DNA from: an uncultured Oscillospiraceae bacterium
GTDB lineage: Bacteria; Bacillota; Clostridia; Oscillospirales; Ruminococcaceae
Length of the DNA stretch: 64,000 nt
Assembly: GCA_934462925.1 (NCBI GenBank)
Contig: CAKSIT010000006.1
Span: 62,001-126,000 of the forward strand
Direction: 5' to 3'
The notes beneath the pieces were generated by a model. It was given only the letters and a program-made list of their open reading frames with translations, was not told where the DNA came from and searched no databases. This document shows, in pieces, positions 15,608 to 24,285 of this stretch. Every line of letters begins with the position of its first letter. Position 1 is the first letter of the stretch. Position numbers and translations under genes: made by a program.

Positions 15608-16312
15608 ATGACCAGAAAGAATATATCAAAATCGGTATCCTCCGCGCCTTCGGAGCTTTCAAAGGTGACGAGCCTTATCCCCGCGCAGATGCAGGAGCAG
15701 GTTCTTGACCAGCTTTACCAGTTTGTGGAGCTTGAACATCTTTACGAGTCGGCGATACGCGAGGTTAAGACGAAGCTCGAGATACTCGACAGCGAGTTCA
15801 AGACGAAGTACGACTACAACCCCATTCACCATATAGAGGACAGGCTGAAATCCCCGCAGAGTATGCTGGAGAAGCTCCAGCGCAAGGGGCTTCCGTTCAA
15901 TTGCGACGCGGCGCGTTCAACGCTCAATGACATTGCGGGCGTGCGCGTTATCTGCAATTATATCGAGGATATTTACACCGTTGCGGACCTGCTTACCATG
16001 CAGGACGACGTGCGGCTCATAAAGAAAAAGGACTATATCGAGTCCCCGAAGCCCAACGGCTACCGCAGTCTTCACCTTGTGATAGAAACGCCCGTTTACC
16101 TTTCGGACAGAAAGGAGCTTGTCAACGTCGAGGTGCAGATACGCACCATAGCAATGGACTTCTGGGCGAGCCTTGAGCATGAGCTTAAGTATAAGACGGA
16201 CACCGAGGTTTCCGCAGACCTTGCGCAGCAGCTAAAAACCTGCGCGGAAACCATTGCCGCCACCGACAAGCAAATGCAGGATATCTACCGCACGCTGAAA
16301 CAAATCAACTAA
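15608..16312 (+). CDS. relQ: Small alarmone synthetase (RelQ/SasB-like GTP pyrophosphokinase)
   Basis: 234 residues: a single RelA_SpoT synthetase domain without HD, TGS or ACT. Motifs: HHIEDRLKSPQSMLEKLQRKG, DIAGVRVICNYIEDIYTVAD, KKDYIESPKPNGYRSLHLVI, VEVQIRTIAMDFWASLEHELKYK. It makes (p)ppGpp from GTP/GDP and ATP without ribosomes; RelQ-type enzymes usually respond transcriptionally to envelope stress or allosterically to pppGpp. An upstream TTGACA (15535) and TATAAT (15561) are 20 bp apart, which is long. Monocistronic, with a terminator just behind. The bifunctional Rel is 1.6 kb away on the other strand. Confidence 0.92.
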   Translation: MTRKNISKSVSSAPSELSKVTSLIPAQMQEQVLDQLYQFVELEHLYESAIREVKTKLEILDSEFKTKYDYNPIHHIEDRLKSPQSMLEKLQRKGLPFNCDAARSTLNDIAGVRVICNYIEDIYTVADLLTMQDDVRLIKKKDYIESPKPNGYRSLHLVIETPVYLSDRKELVNVEVQIRTIAMDFWASLEHELKYKTDTEVSADLAQQLKTCAETIAATDKQMQDIYRTLKQIN

Positions 16313-16314
16313 CA

Positions 16315-16345
16315 AAGCGCCCTCCGCAGTATGGAGGGCGCTTTT
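16315..16345 (+). terminator. Terminator of relQ
   Basis: 11-bp stem AAGCGCCCTCC / GGAGGGCGCTT with TTTT, starting 3 bp after the stop. Confidence 0.92.
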
Positions 16346-16373
16346 GCATTGTGGATTTTACATACAGACAGAA

Positions 16374-16402
16374 AAACACCGCGTCGCAAAGACGCGGTGT
16401 TT
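16374..16402 (-). terminator. Terminator of the tRNA-Thr/tRNA-Tyr unit
   Basis: Minus strand AACACCGCGTC / GACGCGGTGTT stem followed by TTTC, beginning one base after the CCA of tRNA-Tyr. Confidence 0.88.
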
Positions 16403-16488
16403 TGGTGGGCGCGGGTGGATTCGGACCACCGAAGCGAAAACGCAACAGATTTACAGTCTGCCCCCATTGGCCACTCGGGAACACGCCC
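16403..16488 (-). tRNA. tRNA-Tyr (GTA)
   Basis: Read on the minus strand it begins GGGCGTGTTCCCGAGTGG, has an anticodon loop ACTGTAAA (anticodon GTA), a long variable arm as in bacterial tRNA-Tyr, a T-arm GGTGGTCCGAATCCACC, the acceptor CGCGCCC pairing with GGGCGTG, and an encoded CCA. Length 86 nt. It is the second gene of a two-tRNA transcript. Confidence 0.96.
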
Positions 16489-16507
16489 ATATTATATCGA
16501 AAGAAAA

Positions 16508-16583
16508 TGGAGCTGGTGGACGGACTTGAACCCCCGACCTGCTGATTACAAATCAGCTGCTCTACCAACTGAGCTACACCAGC
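16508..16583 (-). tRNA. tRNA-Thr (TGT)
   Basis: Minus strand, begins GCTGGTGTAGCTCAGTTGG, anticodon loop TTTGTAA (TGT), ends CACCAGCT plus encoded CCA, 76 nt. It precedes tRNA-Tyr by 19 nt on the same strand, and one promoter serves both. Confidence 0.97.
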
Positions 16584-16626
16584 GTTTTATCCGTTACTCG
16601 CTGTCCGTTTCCTTAACGACTAGTAT

Positions 16627-16655
16627 ATTATATCACACGAAGCCCCGTTTGTCAA
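16627..16655 (-). promoter_or_regulatory. Promoter of the tRNA-Thr/Tyr unit
   Basis: Minus strand TTGACA (16655-16650), 17-bp spacer with TG at -14, TATAAT (16632-16627): a full consensus match. Confidence 0.92.
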
Positions 16656-16701
16656 GCACTTTTTCAAAAAAATTTTCTTTTTCCTCAATTTTCTTTAAGA
16701 A

Positions 16702-16740
16702 CTCCGCAAAAACCGCGCTCTTATGCGGCTTTGCGGGGTT
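16702..16740 (-). terminator. Probable terminator of the purB-recJ-rel operon
   Basis: Minus strand imperfect 12-bp stem CCGCAAAgCCGC / GCGGtTTTTGCGG directly after the MBL gene stop; the tail is AGTTCTT rather than a clean T run, so efficiency is uncertain. Confidence 0.55.
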
Positions 16741-16745
16741 TGCTC

Positions 16746-17366
16746 TTACAGGTACGGGTTATACTTCCGCTCGTGCGCAAGGCTTGTCATAGGGCCGTGG
16801 CCGCAGCACAGGGTGTAGTCGCCGCTCAGGGCGGAAAGCTTTGCAAGGCTCTCTCTCATTTGCGCGGCGCTGCCCGAGTAGCCGTCCGTTCTGCCTACAG
16901 CTCCCGCGAAAACAACGTCCCCCGTGAACGCCGTTTCAAGCGCGGGGCAGAACAGCACGCAGCTTCCCGCCGTATGCCCGGGACACGCCATAGCGCGAAA
17001 CTCAATACCGCACACGCTGAACACGTCGCCGTCGGCAAACGTGTGGTCGGGCGTTAGTGGCTCAAACTGAACGCCCTGCATAAAGTCCGCCCACGACTTT
17101 GCGGGGCTTAAGAGCATTTCCGCGTCTGCGGCGGGCGCGTATACGGGCGCGGAATACTCGCGCACAAGCTGCGCCGCGCCCGAAAAGTGGTCGAAATGCC
17201 CGTGCGTTATGATTATCCCGCCGAGGGTAAGCTCCTTACTTTTAAGGAACATTGACACCTCCGAAGCGGACGCGGGGTCTATGACCACCGCCTGCTTGTT
17301 TTCAGCGGGAATGATGTAGCAGTTTGAAGCGAGCGCTCCCAACGGGAGCATAAAAAGTCTGTCCAT
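16746..17366 (-). CDS. MBL-fold metallo-hydrolase (glyoxalase II-like)
   Basis: 206 residues. The metallo-beta-lactamase signature THGHFDHFSGA is present near residue 56, with further metal ligands in PGHTAGS and FTGD, and a C-terminal CCGHGPMTSLAHERKYNPYL, typical of the short glyoxalase II-like group in Firmicutes. It binds two metal ions and hydrolyses a thioester or related bond; the true substrate is unknown. The RBS GGAGG lies 4 nt before the ATG, and the previous gene ends 10 bp upstream, so it is the last gene of the purB-recJ-rel operon. Confidence 0.9.
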   Translation of the reverse strand: MDRLFMLPLGALASNCYIIPAENKQAVVIDPASASEVSMFLKSKELTLGGIIITHGHFDHFSGAAQLVREYSAPVYAPAADAEMLLSPAKSWADFMQGVQFEPLTPDHTFADGDVFSVCGIEFRAMACPGHTAGSCVLFCPALETAFTGDVVFAGAVGRTDGYSGSAAQMRESLAKLSALSGDYTLCCGHGPMTSLAHERKYNPYL

Positions 17367-17376
17367 GCAGCCTCCG

Positions 17377-17898
17377 TTATTTCTTTACCTTGGTTATTTT
17401 TGCGCCGCCCTTTGTCTTGTTGTAGCTTTCCGTCGCGCCGAAAGCCTCTATCAGGGCGGTTTCCATGTCGTTAAGGCGCTTTGCTTTGCACGGCACAATG
17501 CGCACGTACGCCTGCTTGCCGTACTTTATGTCGGCGTACAGGTCGCCCTTGCCCTTGCCGCTGAAGTGGTTGTGTACCCGCGCGCATACCGTCACGGACT
17601 GCCCGATATAGATGTTCTCGTAATTTGTAAAGCGCCTGCCATGCACGGGCTTGTCGAATATCATGATAACGTAACAGCCGGGGAAGTCGTTGTATTTGTA
17701 CCCTGTCGGTACGGGGGCGTCCTTTACTATCCAGTTTTCCTCGAACTCGGTGTAGTGCAGAAATTCTCCGCGCCTTATCCTGCGGCGCAGGCGGGCGTTC
17801 GTAGCTTTTTTGCTGCGCGCCGCGGCAAGCAGCGCCAACAGCACAAGCAGCGCGCAGGCGGCAACATACATGGGGTGCGCTTGCAGAAGCTCCGTCAT
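17377..17898 (-). CDS. Membrane-anchored GIY-YIG-type nuclease domain protein
   Basis: 173 residues. One N-terminal membrane segment (MYVAACALLVLLALLAAA) and a basic stretch precede a domain with PGCYVIMIFD, NIYIGQS, a conserved Arg in CARVHNHF, Glu in NDMETALIEAF and YNKTKGG near the end; these positions match GIY-YIG endonucleases (GIY, YIG, Arg, Glu, Asn). The start overlaps the rel stop by 4 bp (ATGA), so it is translationally coupled to Rel. A membrane-tethered GIY-YIG protein coupled to rel is unusual; its substrate is unknown. Confidence 0.75.
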   Translation of the reverse strand: MTELLQAHPMYVAACALLVLLALLAAARSKKATNARLRRRIRRGEFLHYTEFEENWIVKDAPVPTGYKYNDFPGCYVIMIFDKPVHGRRFTNYENIYIGQSVTVCARVHNHFSGKGKGDLYADIKYGKQAYVRIVPCKAKRLNDMETALIEAFGATESYNKTKGGAKITKVKK

Positions 17899-20087
17899 TG
17901 CTTGCCTGTGCGCTCCACGGAGATAACGCCGGGTATCTTCTGCAGTCTTGCCATGATGTTGGTGAGCTGCTCGACGCCTGCTATCTCAATGGTTATAACA
18001 AGGTTGTTGTTGCCGTTTTTAAGCTGGTGGAGGTTCATCTCGTGCAGCGGGATATGGTTTGCGGCGATGGCTGCGGTGATGTCCGCGATAACGGACGCTT
18101 TCTGCTCGGAGATTATGTCTATCACCGCGCGGTAGGTGCTGTTGTCAACGCCCGCCCAGCTCGCCTTTATCCAGCGGTCCTTGTTCTCGGGGTTATCCAT
18201 GTTGTTTATAACGTTAATGCAGTCCTGCTTGTGTATGGAAACGCCGAAGCCGCGCGTTACAAAGCCTATTATAGGGTCGCCCGGGAGCGGGCTGCAGCAG
18301 TGCGCGAACTTTACAAGGCAGTTGTCCACGCCCTCTATGATAATGCCCTTTCTGCGGCTGCGCTCGTTGGTCTGCTCGATAGCTGCGGAAAGCTGCTCGG
18401 GCGTCTGCGGAGCGGGGGGCGCAGACTTTGCCGCGCGCAGCTGGTCCTCCTTTATGCGCTGCATTATCTTTTGCAGCGAAACGCCGCCGTAGCCTACCGC
18501 TGCAAGCAGGTCGTCAACGCTGTCAAGGCGCTGCCTGCGGGCGGCTTCTTCAAGCAGCTCGGGCGTTACCTCTATGTCGTTGCGCTTGAACTCGCGCTCT
18601 ATTTCCTCCTTGCCGCGCGCTATGTTCTCATCGCGGCACTCTTTCTTGAACCACGAGCGTATCTTCGCCTTGGCCTCGGTGGTGGTTGCAATGTCAAGCC
18701 AGTTGCGGTTAGGACCGTAGGTGGGCGAACCCGAGGTGAGTATCTCGATGATATCGCCCGTTTTCACCTTGTAATCGAAGCTTACCATTCTCCCGCCGAC
18801 GCGAGCGCCGGTCATTTTGTTGCCTACCTGCGTGTGGATAGCATAAGCGAAATCTATTACCGTAGCGCCCTTTGGCAGCGAGAAAACGTCGCCCTTGGGC
18901 GAGAATACAAACACCTCGTCCGCTGCAAGGTCGGTTTTTATCGCGTCGGTGAGCTGCTCTACATCGTCCGCCTCCTGCTGGCGCTCCAGCAGCTGGCGTA
19001 TCCAGTCGAAGCGCTTTTCGCCCGCTACGCTGCCCTTAAGCCCCGCCTTGTATTTCCAGTGCGCGGCGATACCGTACTGCGCGGTGTTGTGCATTTCAAC
19101 GGTGCGTATCTGCACCTCGAACGGAATGCCCTCGTGGCCTATTACCGTGGTGTGCAGCGACTGATAGCGGTTGGGCTTTGGCGTTGCGATGTAGTCCTTG
19201 AAGCGGTAGGGTATCGGGCGGAACATATCATGGATAACGCCAAGCACGTTGTAGCATTCTATAACGGACTGCACGATAACGCGCACGGCGTAGATATCGT
19301 AAATCTCGTCGAAGCGCTTGTTCTTTACATAGAGCTTTTTGTAAATGCTGTAAATGGACTTAACGCGCCCCTCAATTATAGGCTCGGGCTTTATGTCGGA
19401 AATTCTCTCGCGGATACGCGCCTTTATCGTGTCGATAAAGTTGTCGCGCTCCTCCTTGTGTACGTCGAGAAGCCGCTCTATCTCCTTGCAGCCGTAGGGG
19501 TCGAGATAGTGGATAGCGATATCCTCCATCTCCTCCTTAACGTCGCACATACCGAGCCTGTGCGCTATGGGGGCGTAGTAGTTCATTGTTTCAAGCGAGG
19601 TTTTGCGCTGCTTCTCGGGCGGGCGCGCGTAGAGCGTGCGCATATTGTGCAGGCGGTCTGCAAGCTTTATTATGATAACGCGGATATCCTTTGACATTGC
19701 CATAAGTATCTTGCGTATGTTCTCCGCCTGCTGCTCCTCCTTGGAGTTGAGCGGCACAAGACCTATTTTGGTAACGCCGTCAACCATCACCGCAACGTCT
19801 TCGCCGAACTTCTTCTGCAGCTCCTCGAGCGTAACGTCGGTGTCCTCCACCACGTCGTGCAGAAGCGCCGCGCATATCGTGTCGGTGTCCATGCAGTAGT
19901 CAAGCAGAATGGAAGCCACGGCCAGCGGGTGCGTGATGTACTTTTCGCCGGAGGAGCGCATTTGTCCCTCGTGCGCCTTGTCGGCGACCTCGAACGCGCG
20001 CATTATCTTGTCCGCGTCGTACTGCTTGTCGCTCTGCTTTATTTTCTCCATCAGCTGTTCTATAGATGAACAGGTCGCTGCTTCCAT
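17895..20087 (-). CDS. rel: Bifunctional (p)ppGpp synthetase/hydrolase Rel
   Basis: 730 residues from the ATG at 20087 (RBS AAAGGAAGG); an in-frame upstream start at 20162 lacks support. Domains in order: HD hydrolase (HPLAVASIL, LLHDVVEDT), synthetase (YDIYAVRVIV, KDYIATPKPNRYQSLHTTV, FEVQIRTVEMH), TGS (FVFSPKGDVFSLPKGATVIDFAYAIH), a Cys-containing helical region (FAHCCSPLPGD) and a C-terminal ACT. The stringent-response enzyme makes and degrades (p)ppGpp on starved ribosomes. It lies between recJ and the GIY-YIG gene in a leftward operon; recJ-rel adjacency is common in Firmicutes. Confidence 0.96.
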   Translation of the reverse strand: MEAATCSSIEQLMEKIKQSDKQYDADKIMRAFEVADKAHEGQMRSSGEKYITHPLAVASILLDYCMDTDTICAALLHDVVEDTDVTLEELQKKFGEDVAVMVDGVTKIGLVPLNSKEEQQAENIRKILMAMSKDIRVIIIKLADRLHNMRTLYARPPEKQRKTSLETMNYYAPIAHRLGMCDVKEEMEDIAIHYLDPYGCKEIERLLDVHKEERDNFIDTIKARIRERISDIKPEPIIEGRVKSIYSIYKKLYVKNKRFDEIYDIYAVRVIVQSVIECYNVLGVIHDMFRPIPYRFKDYIATPKPNRYQSLHTTVIGHEGIPFEVQIRTVEMHNTAQYGIAAHWKYKAGLKGSVAGEKRFDWIRQLLERQQEADDVEQLTDAIKTDLAADEVFVFSPKGDVFSLPKGATVIDFAYAIHTQVGNKMTGARVGGRMVSFDYKVKTGDIIEILTSGSPTYGPNRNWLDIATTTEAKAKIRSWFKKECRDENIARGKEEIEREFKRNDIEVTPELLEEAARRQRLDSVDDLLAAVGYGGVSLQKIMQRIKEDQLRAAKSAPPAPQTPEQLSAAIEQTNERSRRKGIIIEGVDNCLVKFAHCCSPLPGDPIIGFVTRGFGVSIHKQDCINVINNMDNPENKDRWIKASWAGVDNSTYRAVIDIISEQKASVIADITAAIAANHIPLHEMNLHQLKNGNNNLVITIEIAGVEQLTNIMARLQKIPGVISVERTGKQ

Positions 20088-20161
20088 TTCGTGCCTTCCT
20101 TTCGCTGCGCATAGCGCGTTTTCCCCATTGTTTATGGCTGCCGCAGCAGTCCGCCGCCGCA

Positions 20162-22204
20162 TTATGTATTTATTTTATGAAATCCCTCGTTCAGCTGTGC
20201 CAGCAGTCCCTGCGCAAAAAGGTCGGTCTTTTGCTTTACGGGGACTATCCTTGCGCTCTGCGCGTCGGGGTCGAGCTCTATCATGCCCGCCTCCGCGAAC
20301 GCGTCGAGCGTTATGCGCAGCATACAGTAGTTTATCCCGCAGCCGTACACGCACATTTCTTCCGCTGACATCTGCCCGCCTGTTTTCTTCACCGCGTCGT
20401 AAATGCTCATGAGAGCCGCCCTGTCCTGCGGCACAACGCGGGGAGCTAGGCGCGGGTCGCAGCTTTCGCCGCGGCGCAGCTGCTCGTAAACGTGCGAGGC
20501 CGCAAAGAACCTGTCCTCCGCAAAGCCCGAGGGGCGCAGTTCCTGCACCTTAAGGTTTACGGAGCGCGCGCCGTTGTACTCGTTTACCTCCGCGCACGCT
20601 ATAATGTCCACCCTGCTGCCGACGCCAGCGAAAAACCGCGCGAACGGTATTTTGAACGTAAGCGCCTTGAGCGTTTTGCCGCCTGATTCCACGTCGAACG
20701 AGGTGTACTTGCCGCCCTTAAGCGAGCGCACAGAGCGCACCGTGCAGTCCTTAAGCAGGAAAAGCGGCTGCCTGTTGCCCTCGCCGAACGGCTCGAGCTG
20801 ATTAAGCGCGGAAACGTTTTCGAGCGTGAGCGCCGCGCAGCTCGTTTCCATGTCCGCGCATATCTCGGCGTCGGGCATTCTCGCGTAATTGTCGCGCGCG
20901 TAATCAATCAGGCGGCGGCGGAACGCTTCGATATTCTCCGCGGGCAGCGAAAACCCGCCCGCTTTGGGGTGACCGCCGAATTTTGTGAGCAGGTCCGCGC
21001 ACGCGGAAAGCGCCTTGTGTACCGAGAAGCCCTCAATGCTCCTTGCAGAGCCGCGCCCCTCGCCGTCCTCCTCTGAAATGACGAACACGGGCTTGCCGTA
21101 GCGCTCCATAAGCCTTGCGCACGCAATGCCCGCAACGCCGTGATTCCAGCCCTTGCCCGAAATTATCAGCACCCTTTGCCACAGCAGCGATGGGTCTGCG
21201 GCGAGCTGCCGCTCTATGTCGGCGTTTATCTGCACCTCGGCCTCGCGGCGCTGGTCGTTTAGCATTATTATTTCGTCCGACAGGCGCGAAGCGCTCTCGG
21301 GCGTGTCCGCAAGCAGCAGCCGCGCCGCCTTGGCAGCGCCCGAGCGCCCTGCGCCCGCAGCTATTCTGCCCGCAGCGTTTATCCTCGGGCAGATGTAATA
21401 CGAGAGCGTACCCGCCGTCATGCTTTCGGGGGAATAGCCTGCCGCGCGTATCAGCCGCGACAGCCCGAGGTTCTGCGCGGTCTGTATGCTTTCAAGCCCG
21501 CGCTGCACGATGTAGCGGTTTTCGCCGCGCAGCGGCATTACGTCGCCGATAGTGCCGACTGCGGCAAGGTCGGCGTACTGCTCCATCACAAACTCCTCGT
21601 CCTCAAGTACGCAAAGCAGCTTAAGCACAACGCCCGCGCCGCACAGGTCCTTGAAAGGGGAGAGGTCGTCCGCGCGGTGCGGGTCAACGCACGCTTCGCA
21701 CACGGGCAGCTCCTGCGGGGGCTGGTGGTGGTCGGTTATAACGAGCTTCGCCCCGCGCGAGCGGATATACTCCGCTTCCTCGCGCGCGGAAATGCCGTTG
21801 TCAACGGTGATTATAAGCTCCGTGCCGCCGTCCAGCAGCTTTTTGAGCGCAGGTATGTTCATGCCGTAGCCCTCGCTGCGGTCGGGAATGTAGAAGTCCA
21901 CCTGCGCGCCCTGCGCTTCAAGGTAGCTGTAAAGCATTACCGTAGACGTAACGCCGTCGCAGTCGTAGTCGCCGTAGACGGTTATGCGCAGCCCCTCGTC
22001 GAGCGCCTCGCGCACCACCTGCGCTGCGCGCTCCATATCGCGCATTTGCAGCGGGTCTGAAAGGCTGCTGCACGCGAAGAAGCCGCGCGCGTCCTCTATT
22101 GTGGCAATGCCGCGCCGCAGCAGCAGCTCGCCGAGAAAGTCGCCGAATTGTTCCTTTATCCCGCCGATATCCTGCGCCGCGGGCGCTGCCGTCCATCTTT
22201 TCAA
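20162..22204 (-). CDS. recJ: Single-stranded-DNA-specific exonuclease RecJ
   Basis: 680 residues from a TTG start with AGGAG 9 nt upstream. DHH-family motifs: VYGDYDCDGVTST, TVDNGIS, VITDHHQPP, CGAGV, then a DHHA1 region with GKGWNHGVAGIACARL and KFGGHPKAGGFSL, followed by an OB-like domain (VDIIACAEVNEYNGARSVNLKVQ). It degrades single-stranded DNA 5' to 3' in recombination and mismatch repair. It lies 75 bp downstream of purB and 74 bp before rel on the same strand. Confidence 0.94.
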   Translation of the reverse strand: MKRWTAAPAAQDIGGIKEQFGDFLGELLLRRGIATIEDARGFFACSSLSDPLQMRDMERAAQVVREALDEGLRITVYGDYDCDGVTSTVMLYSYLEAQGAQVDFYIPDRSEGYGMNIPALKKLLDGGTELIITVDNGISAREEAEYIRSRGAKLVITDHHQPPQELPVCEACVDPHRADDLSPFKDLCGAGVVLKLLCVLEDEEFVMEQYADLAAVGTIGDVMPLRGENRYIVQRGLESIQTAQNLGLSRLIRAAGYSPESMTAGTLSYYICPRINAAGRIAAGAGRSGAAKAARLLLADTPESASRLSDEIIMLNDQRREAEVQINADIERQLAADPSLLWQRVLIISGKGWNHGVAGIACARLMERYGKPVFVISEEDGEGRGSARSIEGFSVHKALSACADLLTKFGGHPKAGGFSLPAENIEAFRRRLIDYARDNYARMPDAEICADMETSCAALTLENVSALNQLEPFGEGNRQPLFLLKDCTVRSVRSLKGGKYTSFDVESGGKTLKALTFKIPFARFFAGVGSRVDIIACAEVNEYNGARSVNLKVQELRPSGFAEDRFFAASHVYEQLRRGESCDPRLAPRVVPQDRAALMSIYDAVKKTGGQMSAEEMCVYGCGINYCMLRITLDAFAEAGMIELDPDAQSARIVPVKQKTDLFAQGLLAQLNEGFHKINT

Positions 22205-22279
22205 AGCGTTACGCTCCTGTTCTTGTGTTCGATAAGCCGCCCTGCGCGGCGGGGGTTAGGGCTATGCTGCGATTTTCCG

Positions 22280-23716
22280 TTAAACCGAAAGCTCGGCCTT
22301 TTCTCCGAGAAGCTCCTTGTTTGCGTCAAGCAGCGGCTGCACGCATTCCGCAAGGAACTCCGCGGTCTGCTCGGGCGCTCTGCCAACGTAATTCTCGGGG
22401 ACAAGCACCGCTTCTATCTCCTGCTTTGTTATCTTGAACGCGGGGTCTGCCGCGATACGCTCCGCAAGGTCGTTTTCGCCGCCCATTTTTACCTGCTTTG
22501 CCGCTGCGTGTGAGTGCGTGCGCAGCAGCTCGTGCAGCTCCTGACGGTTGCCGCCGTTTTCTACGGCTCTCATCATTATGTTTTCGGTAGCCATAAAGGG
22601 CAGCTTCTTCATCAGGCGCTGTCTTACCATTTCAGGGTAAACCACCATGCCGTCCGTAACGTTCATCATTATGTTGAGTATAGCGTCCGTTGCAAGGAAG
22701 CCCTCAGCCACGGAAACGCGCTTGTTGGCGCTGTCGTCGAGCGTTCTCTCGAACCACTGCGTGCCTGCGGTGAACGCGGGGTTGAGCGTGTCTATCATGA
22801 TATAGCGCGCAAGGGAGGTTATTCTCTCGCTGCGCATGGGGTTGCGCTTGTAGGGCATAGCCGACGAGCCTATCTGGTGCGCCTCGAACGGTTCTTCCAT
22901 TTCCTCGAAGTTTTGCAGCAGGCGCAGGTCGTTGCTGAATTTCGAGCAGCTCTGCGCGATACCGCCGAGGGTGGAAAGCACCTGCGCGTCTATCTTGCGC
23001 GAGTAGGTCTGACCGCTTACGGGAACGCACTCCTCAAAGCCCATTTCCTGCGCTATCGACTTTTCGAGCGCCTTTATCTTCGCGCTGTCGCCGCCGAAAA
23101 GCTCCACAAAGGAGGCCTGCGTGCCTGTAGTGCCCTTCTGCCCGAGGAGCTTAAGGCTCTTTATGCGGTAGTCTACCTCCTCAAGGTCCATAAGCAGCTC
23201 GTTCAGCCATAGCGTTGCGCGCTTGCCTACGGTAGTGGGCTGCGCGGGCTGCAGGTGGGTGTACGCAAGGCAGGGCATATCCTTGTACTTGTCCGCAAAG
23301 CGCGCAAGGTTTGCGATAACGTTTAGCAGCTTTTTGCGCACAAGGTTGAGCGCATCGCGCATGATGATGATGTCGGTGTTGTCGCCGACGTAGCAGGACG
23401 TAGCGCCGAGGTGGATAATGCCCGCAGCCTTGGGACACTGCTGCCCGTAGGCGTAAACGTGGGACATTACGTCGTGGCGCACCTCTTTCTCGCGCGCCTC
23501 GGCTACGGCGTAGTTTATGTTGTTGACGTTGGCTTCAAGCTCGTCCACCATTTCCTGCGTTATCTTGTCTATCCCGAGTTTCATCTCGCCGCGCGCGAGA
23601 GCGACCCAGAGCTTTCTCCACGTGGTGAACTTCTTGTCCGCGGAAAAGATGTACTGCATTTCCTTACTTGCATAACGCGTGCAGAAAGGGCTTTCATAGG
23701 AATTGTAGTTTGGCAT
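22280..23716 (-). CDS. purB: Adenylosuccinate lyase
   Basis: 478 residues, the usual length. The fumarase/aspartase superfamily signature GSSAMPYKRNPMRSE is intact, with LGATSCYVGDNTD and AYTHLQPAQPTT. It catalyses two steps: splitting SAICAR to AICAR and adenylosuccinate to AMP, each with release of fumarate. It is the first gene of the leftward operon purB-recJ-rel-(GIY-YIG)-(MBL), with a promoter at 23783-23811. Confidence 0.96.
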   Translation of the reverse strand: MPNYNSYESPFCTRYASKEMQYIFSADKKFTTWRKLWVALARGEMKLGIDKITQEMVDELEANVNNINYAVAEAREKEVRHDVMSHVYAYGQQCPKAAGIIHLGATSCYVGDNTDIIIMRDALNLVRKKLLNVIANLARFADKYKDMPCLAYTHLQPAQPTTVGKRATLWLNELLMDLEEVDYRIKSLKLLGQKGTTGTQASFVELFGGDSAKIKALEKSIAQEMGFEECVPVSGQTYSRKIDAQVLSTLGGIAQSCSKFSNDLRLLQNFEEMEEPFEAHQIGSSAMPYKRNPMRSERITSLARYIMIDTLNPAFTAGTQWFERTLDDSANKRVSVAEGFLATDAILNIMMNVTDGMVVYPEMVRQRLMKKLPFMATENIMMRAVENGGNRQELHELLRTHSHAAAKQVKMGGENDLAERIAADPAFKITKQEIEAVLVPENYVGRAPEQTAEFLAECVQPLLDANKELLGEKAELSV

Positions 23717-23782
23717 AACAAATACTCCTTAATGGTATAAATTTACACTCGGGTAAGGCGGGAAAACACTCCGCCGTCTACT

Positions 23783-23811
23783 ATTTTATCATATTCGCGT
23801 GAGTATTACAA
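23783..23811 (-). promoter_or_regulatory. Promoter of the purB operon
   Basis: Minus strand TTGTAA (23811-23806), 17-bp spacer, TAAAAT (23788-23783), 66 bp before the start of purB. The remaining gap up to the repeat at 23944 shows nothing further. Confidence 0.7.
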
Positions 23812-23943
23812 GACTTTTTTCTACAAAAAAACGCCCGCGTTTGTCCGTATTTTTGCCGAATGCGCGAAAGCCGCCCGCCGCACGGGCTGCCGCAGGCAAA
23901 TCTGCCTATATATAAATAGGTAAAGGCGACACAAAAATATACA

Positions 23944-24166
23944 GGTCACCTTTAAAAACCTTGTTTGAGTGAAAATGTGTATAGCGCACCGACTGCTTCT
24001 TTCAACAAGCGAAATTTCTGATGTGACGGCGTCCATGCCGTCACTCGGTTATTTCGCTTCGCAACGTCGTGTTGCACCTCCTCGTAAGGCATACAGCCTT
24101 ACTTCGTCGGCTTTCATCGCATTCGGCGCACTCTACCCATTTTCCCTTTTCAAACCGGTTTTTAGA
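23944..24166. repeat. 223-bp interspersed repeat A, copy 2
   Basis: Same orientation and length as 5833-6055, with only two visible differences. Here it lies between the divergent purB promoter and the promoter at 24220, so unlike copy 1 it is not obviously in a leader. Outer arms TTTAAAAACC/GGTTTTTAGA contain one mismatch in this copy. Confidence 0.85.
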
Positions 24167-24219
24167 GATTTCCTACAGATAATGAAGCAAAAATTTGTGC
24201 AGAATTTTATTAAAAATGC

Positions 24220-24248
24220 TTGACAAGTTATTAAAAGTGTGGTACAAT
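24220..24248 (+). promoter_or_regulatory. Sigma-A promoter of the ribbon-helix-helix-like gene
   Basis: TTGACA (24220-24225), 17-bp spacer, TACAAT (24243-24248), 38 bp before the GTG at 24286. Confidence 0.88.
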
Positions 24249-24285
24249 TATTAACAGACAAGGACGAAAGTCAAAGGAAAGGAGC

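Noticed and set aside
17898..19694. 598-codon plus-strand frame opposite rel
   Set aside because: Antisense to the Rel coding region with all its motifs intact; no independent signals.
20088..20162. Longer rel start at 20162
   Set aside because: The extra 25 residues are low complexity and the ATG at 20087 has a strong RBS and matches the family start.
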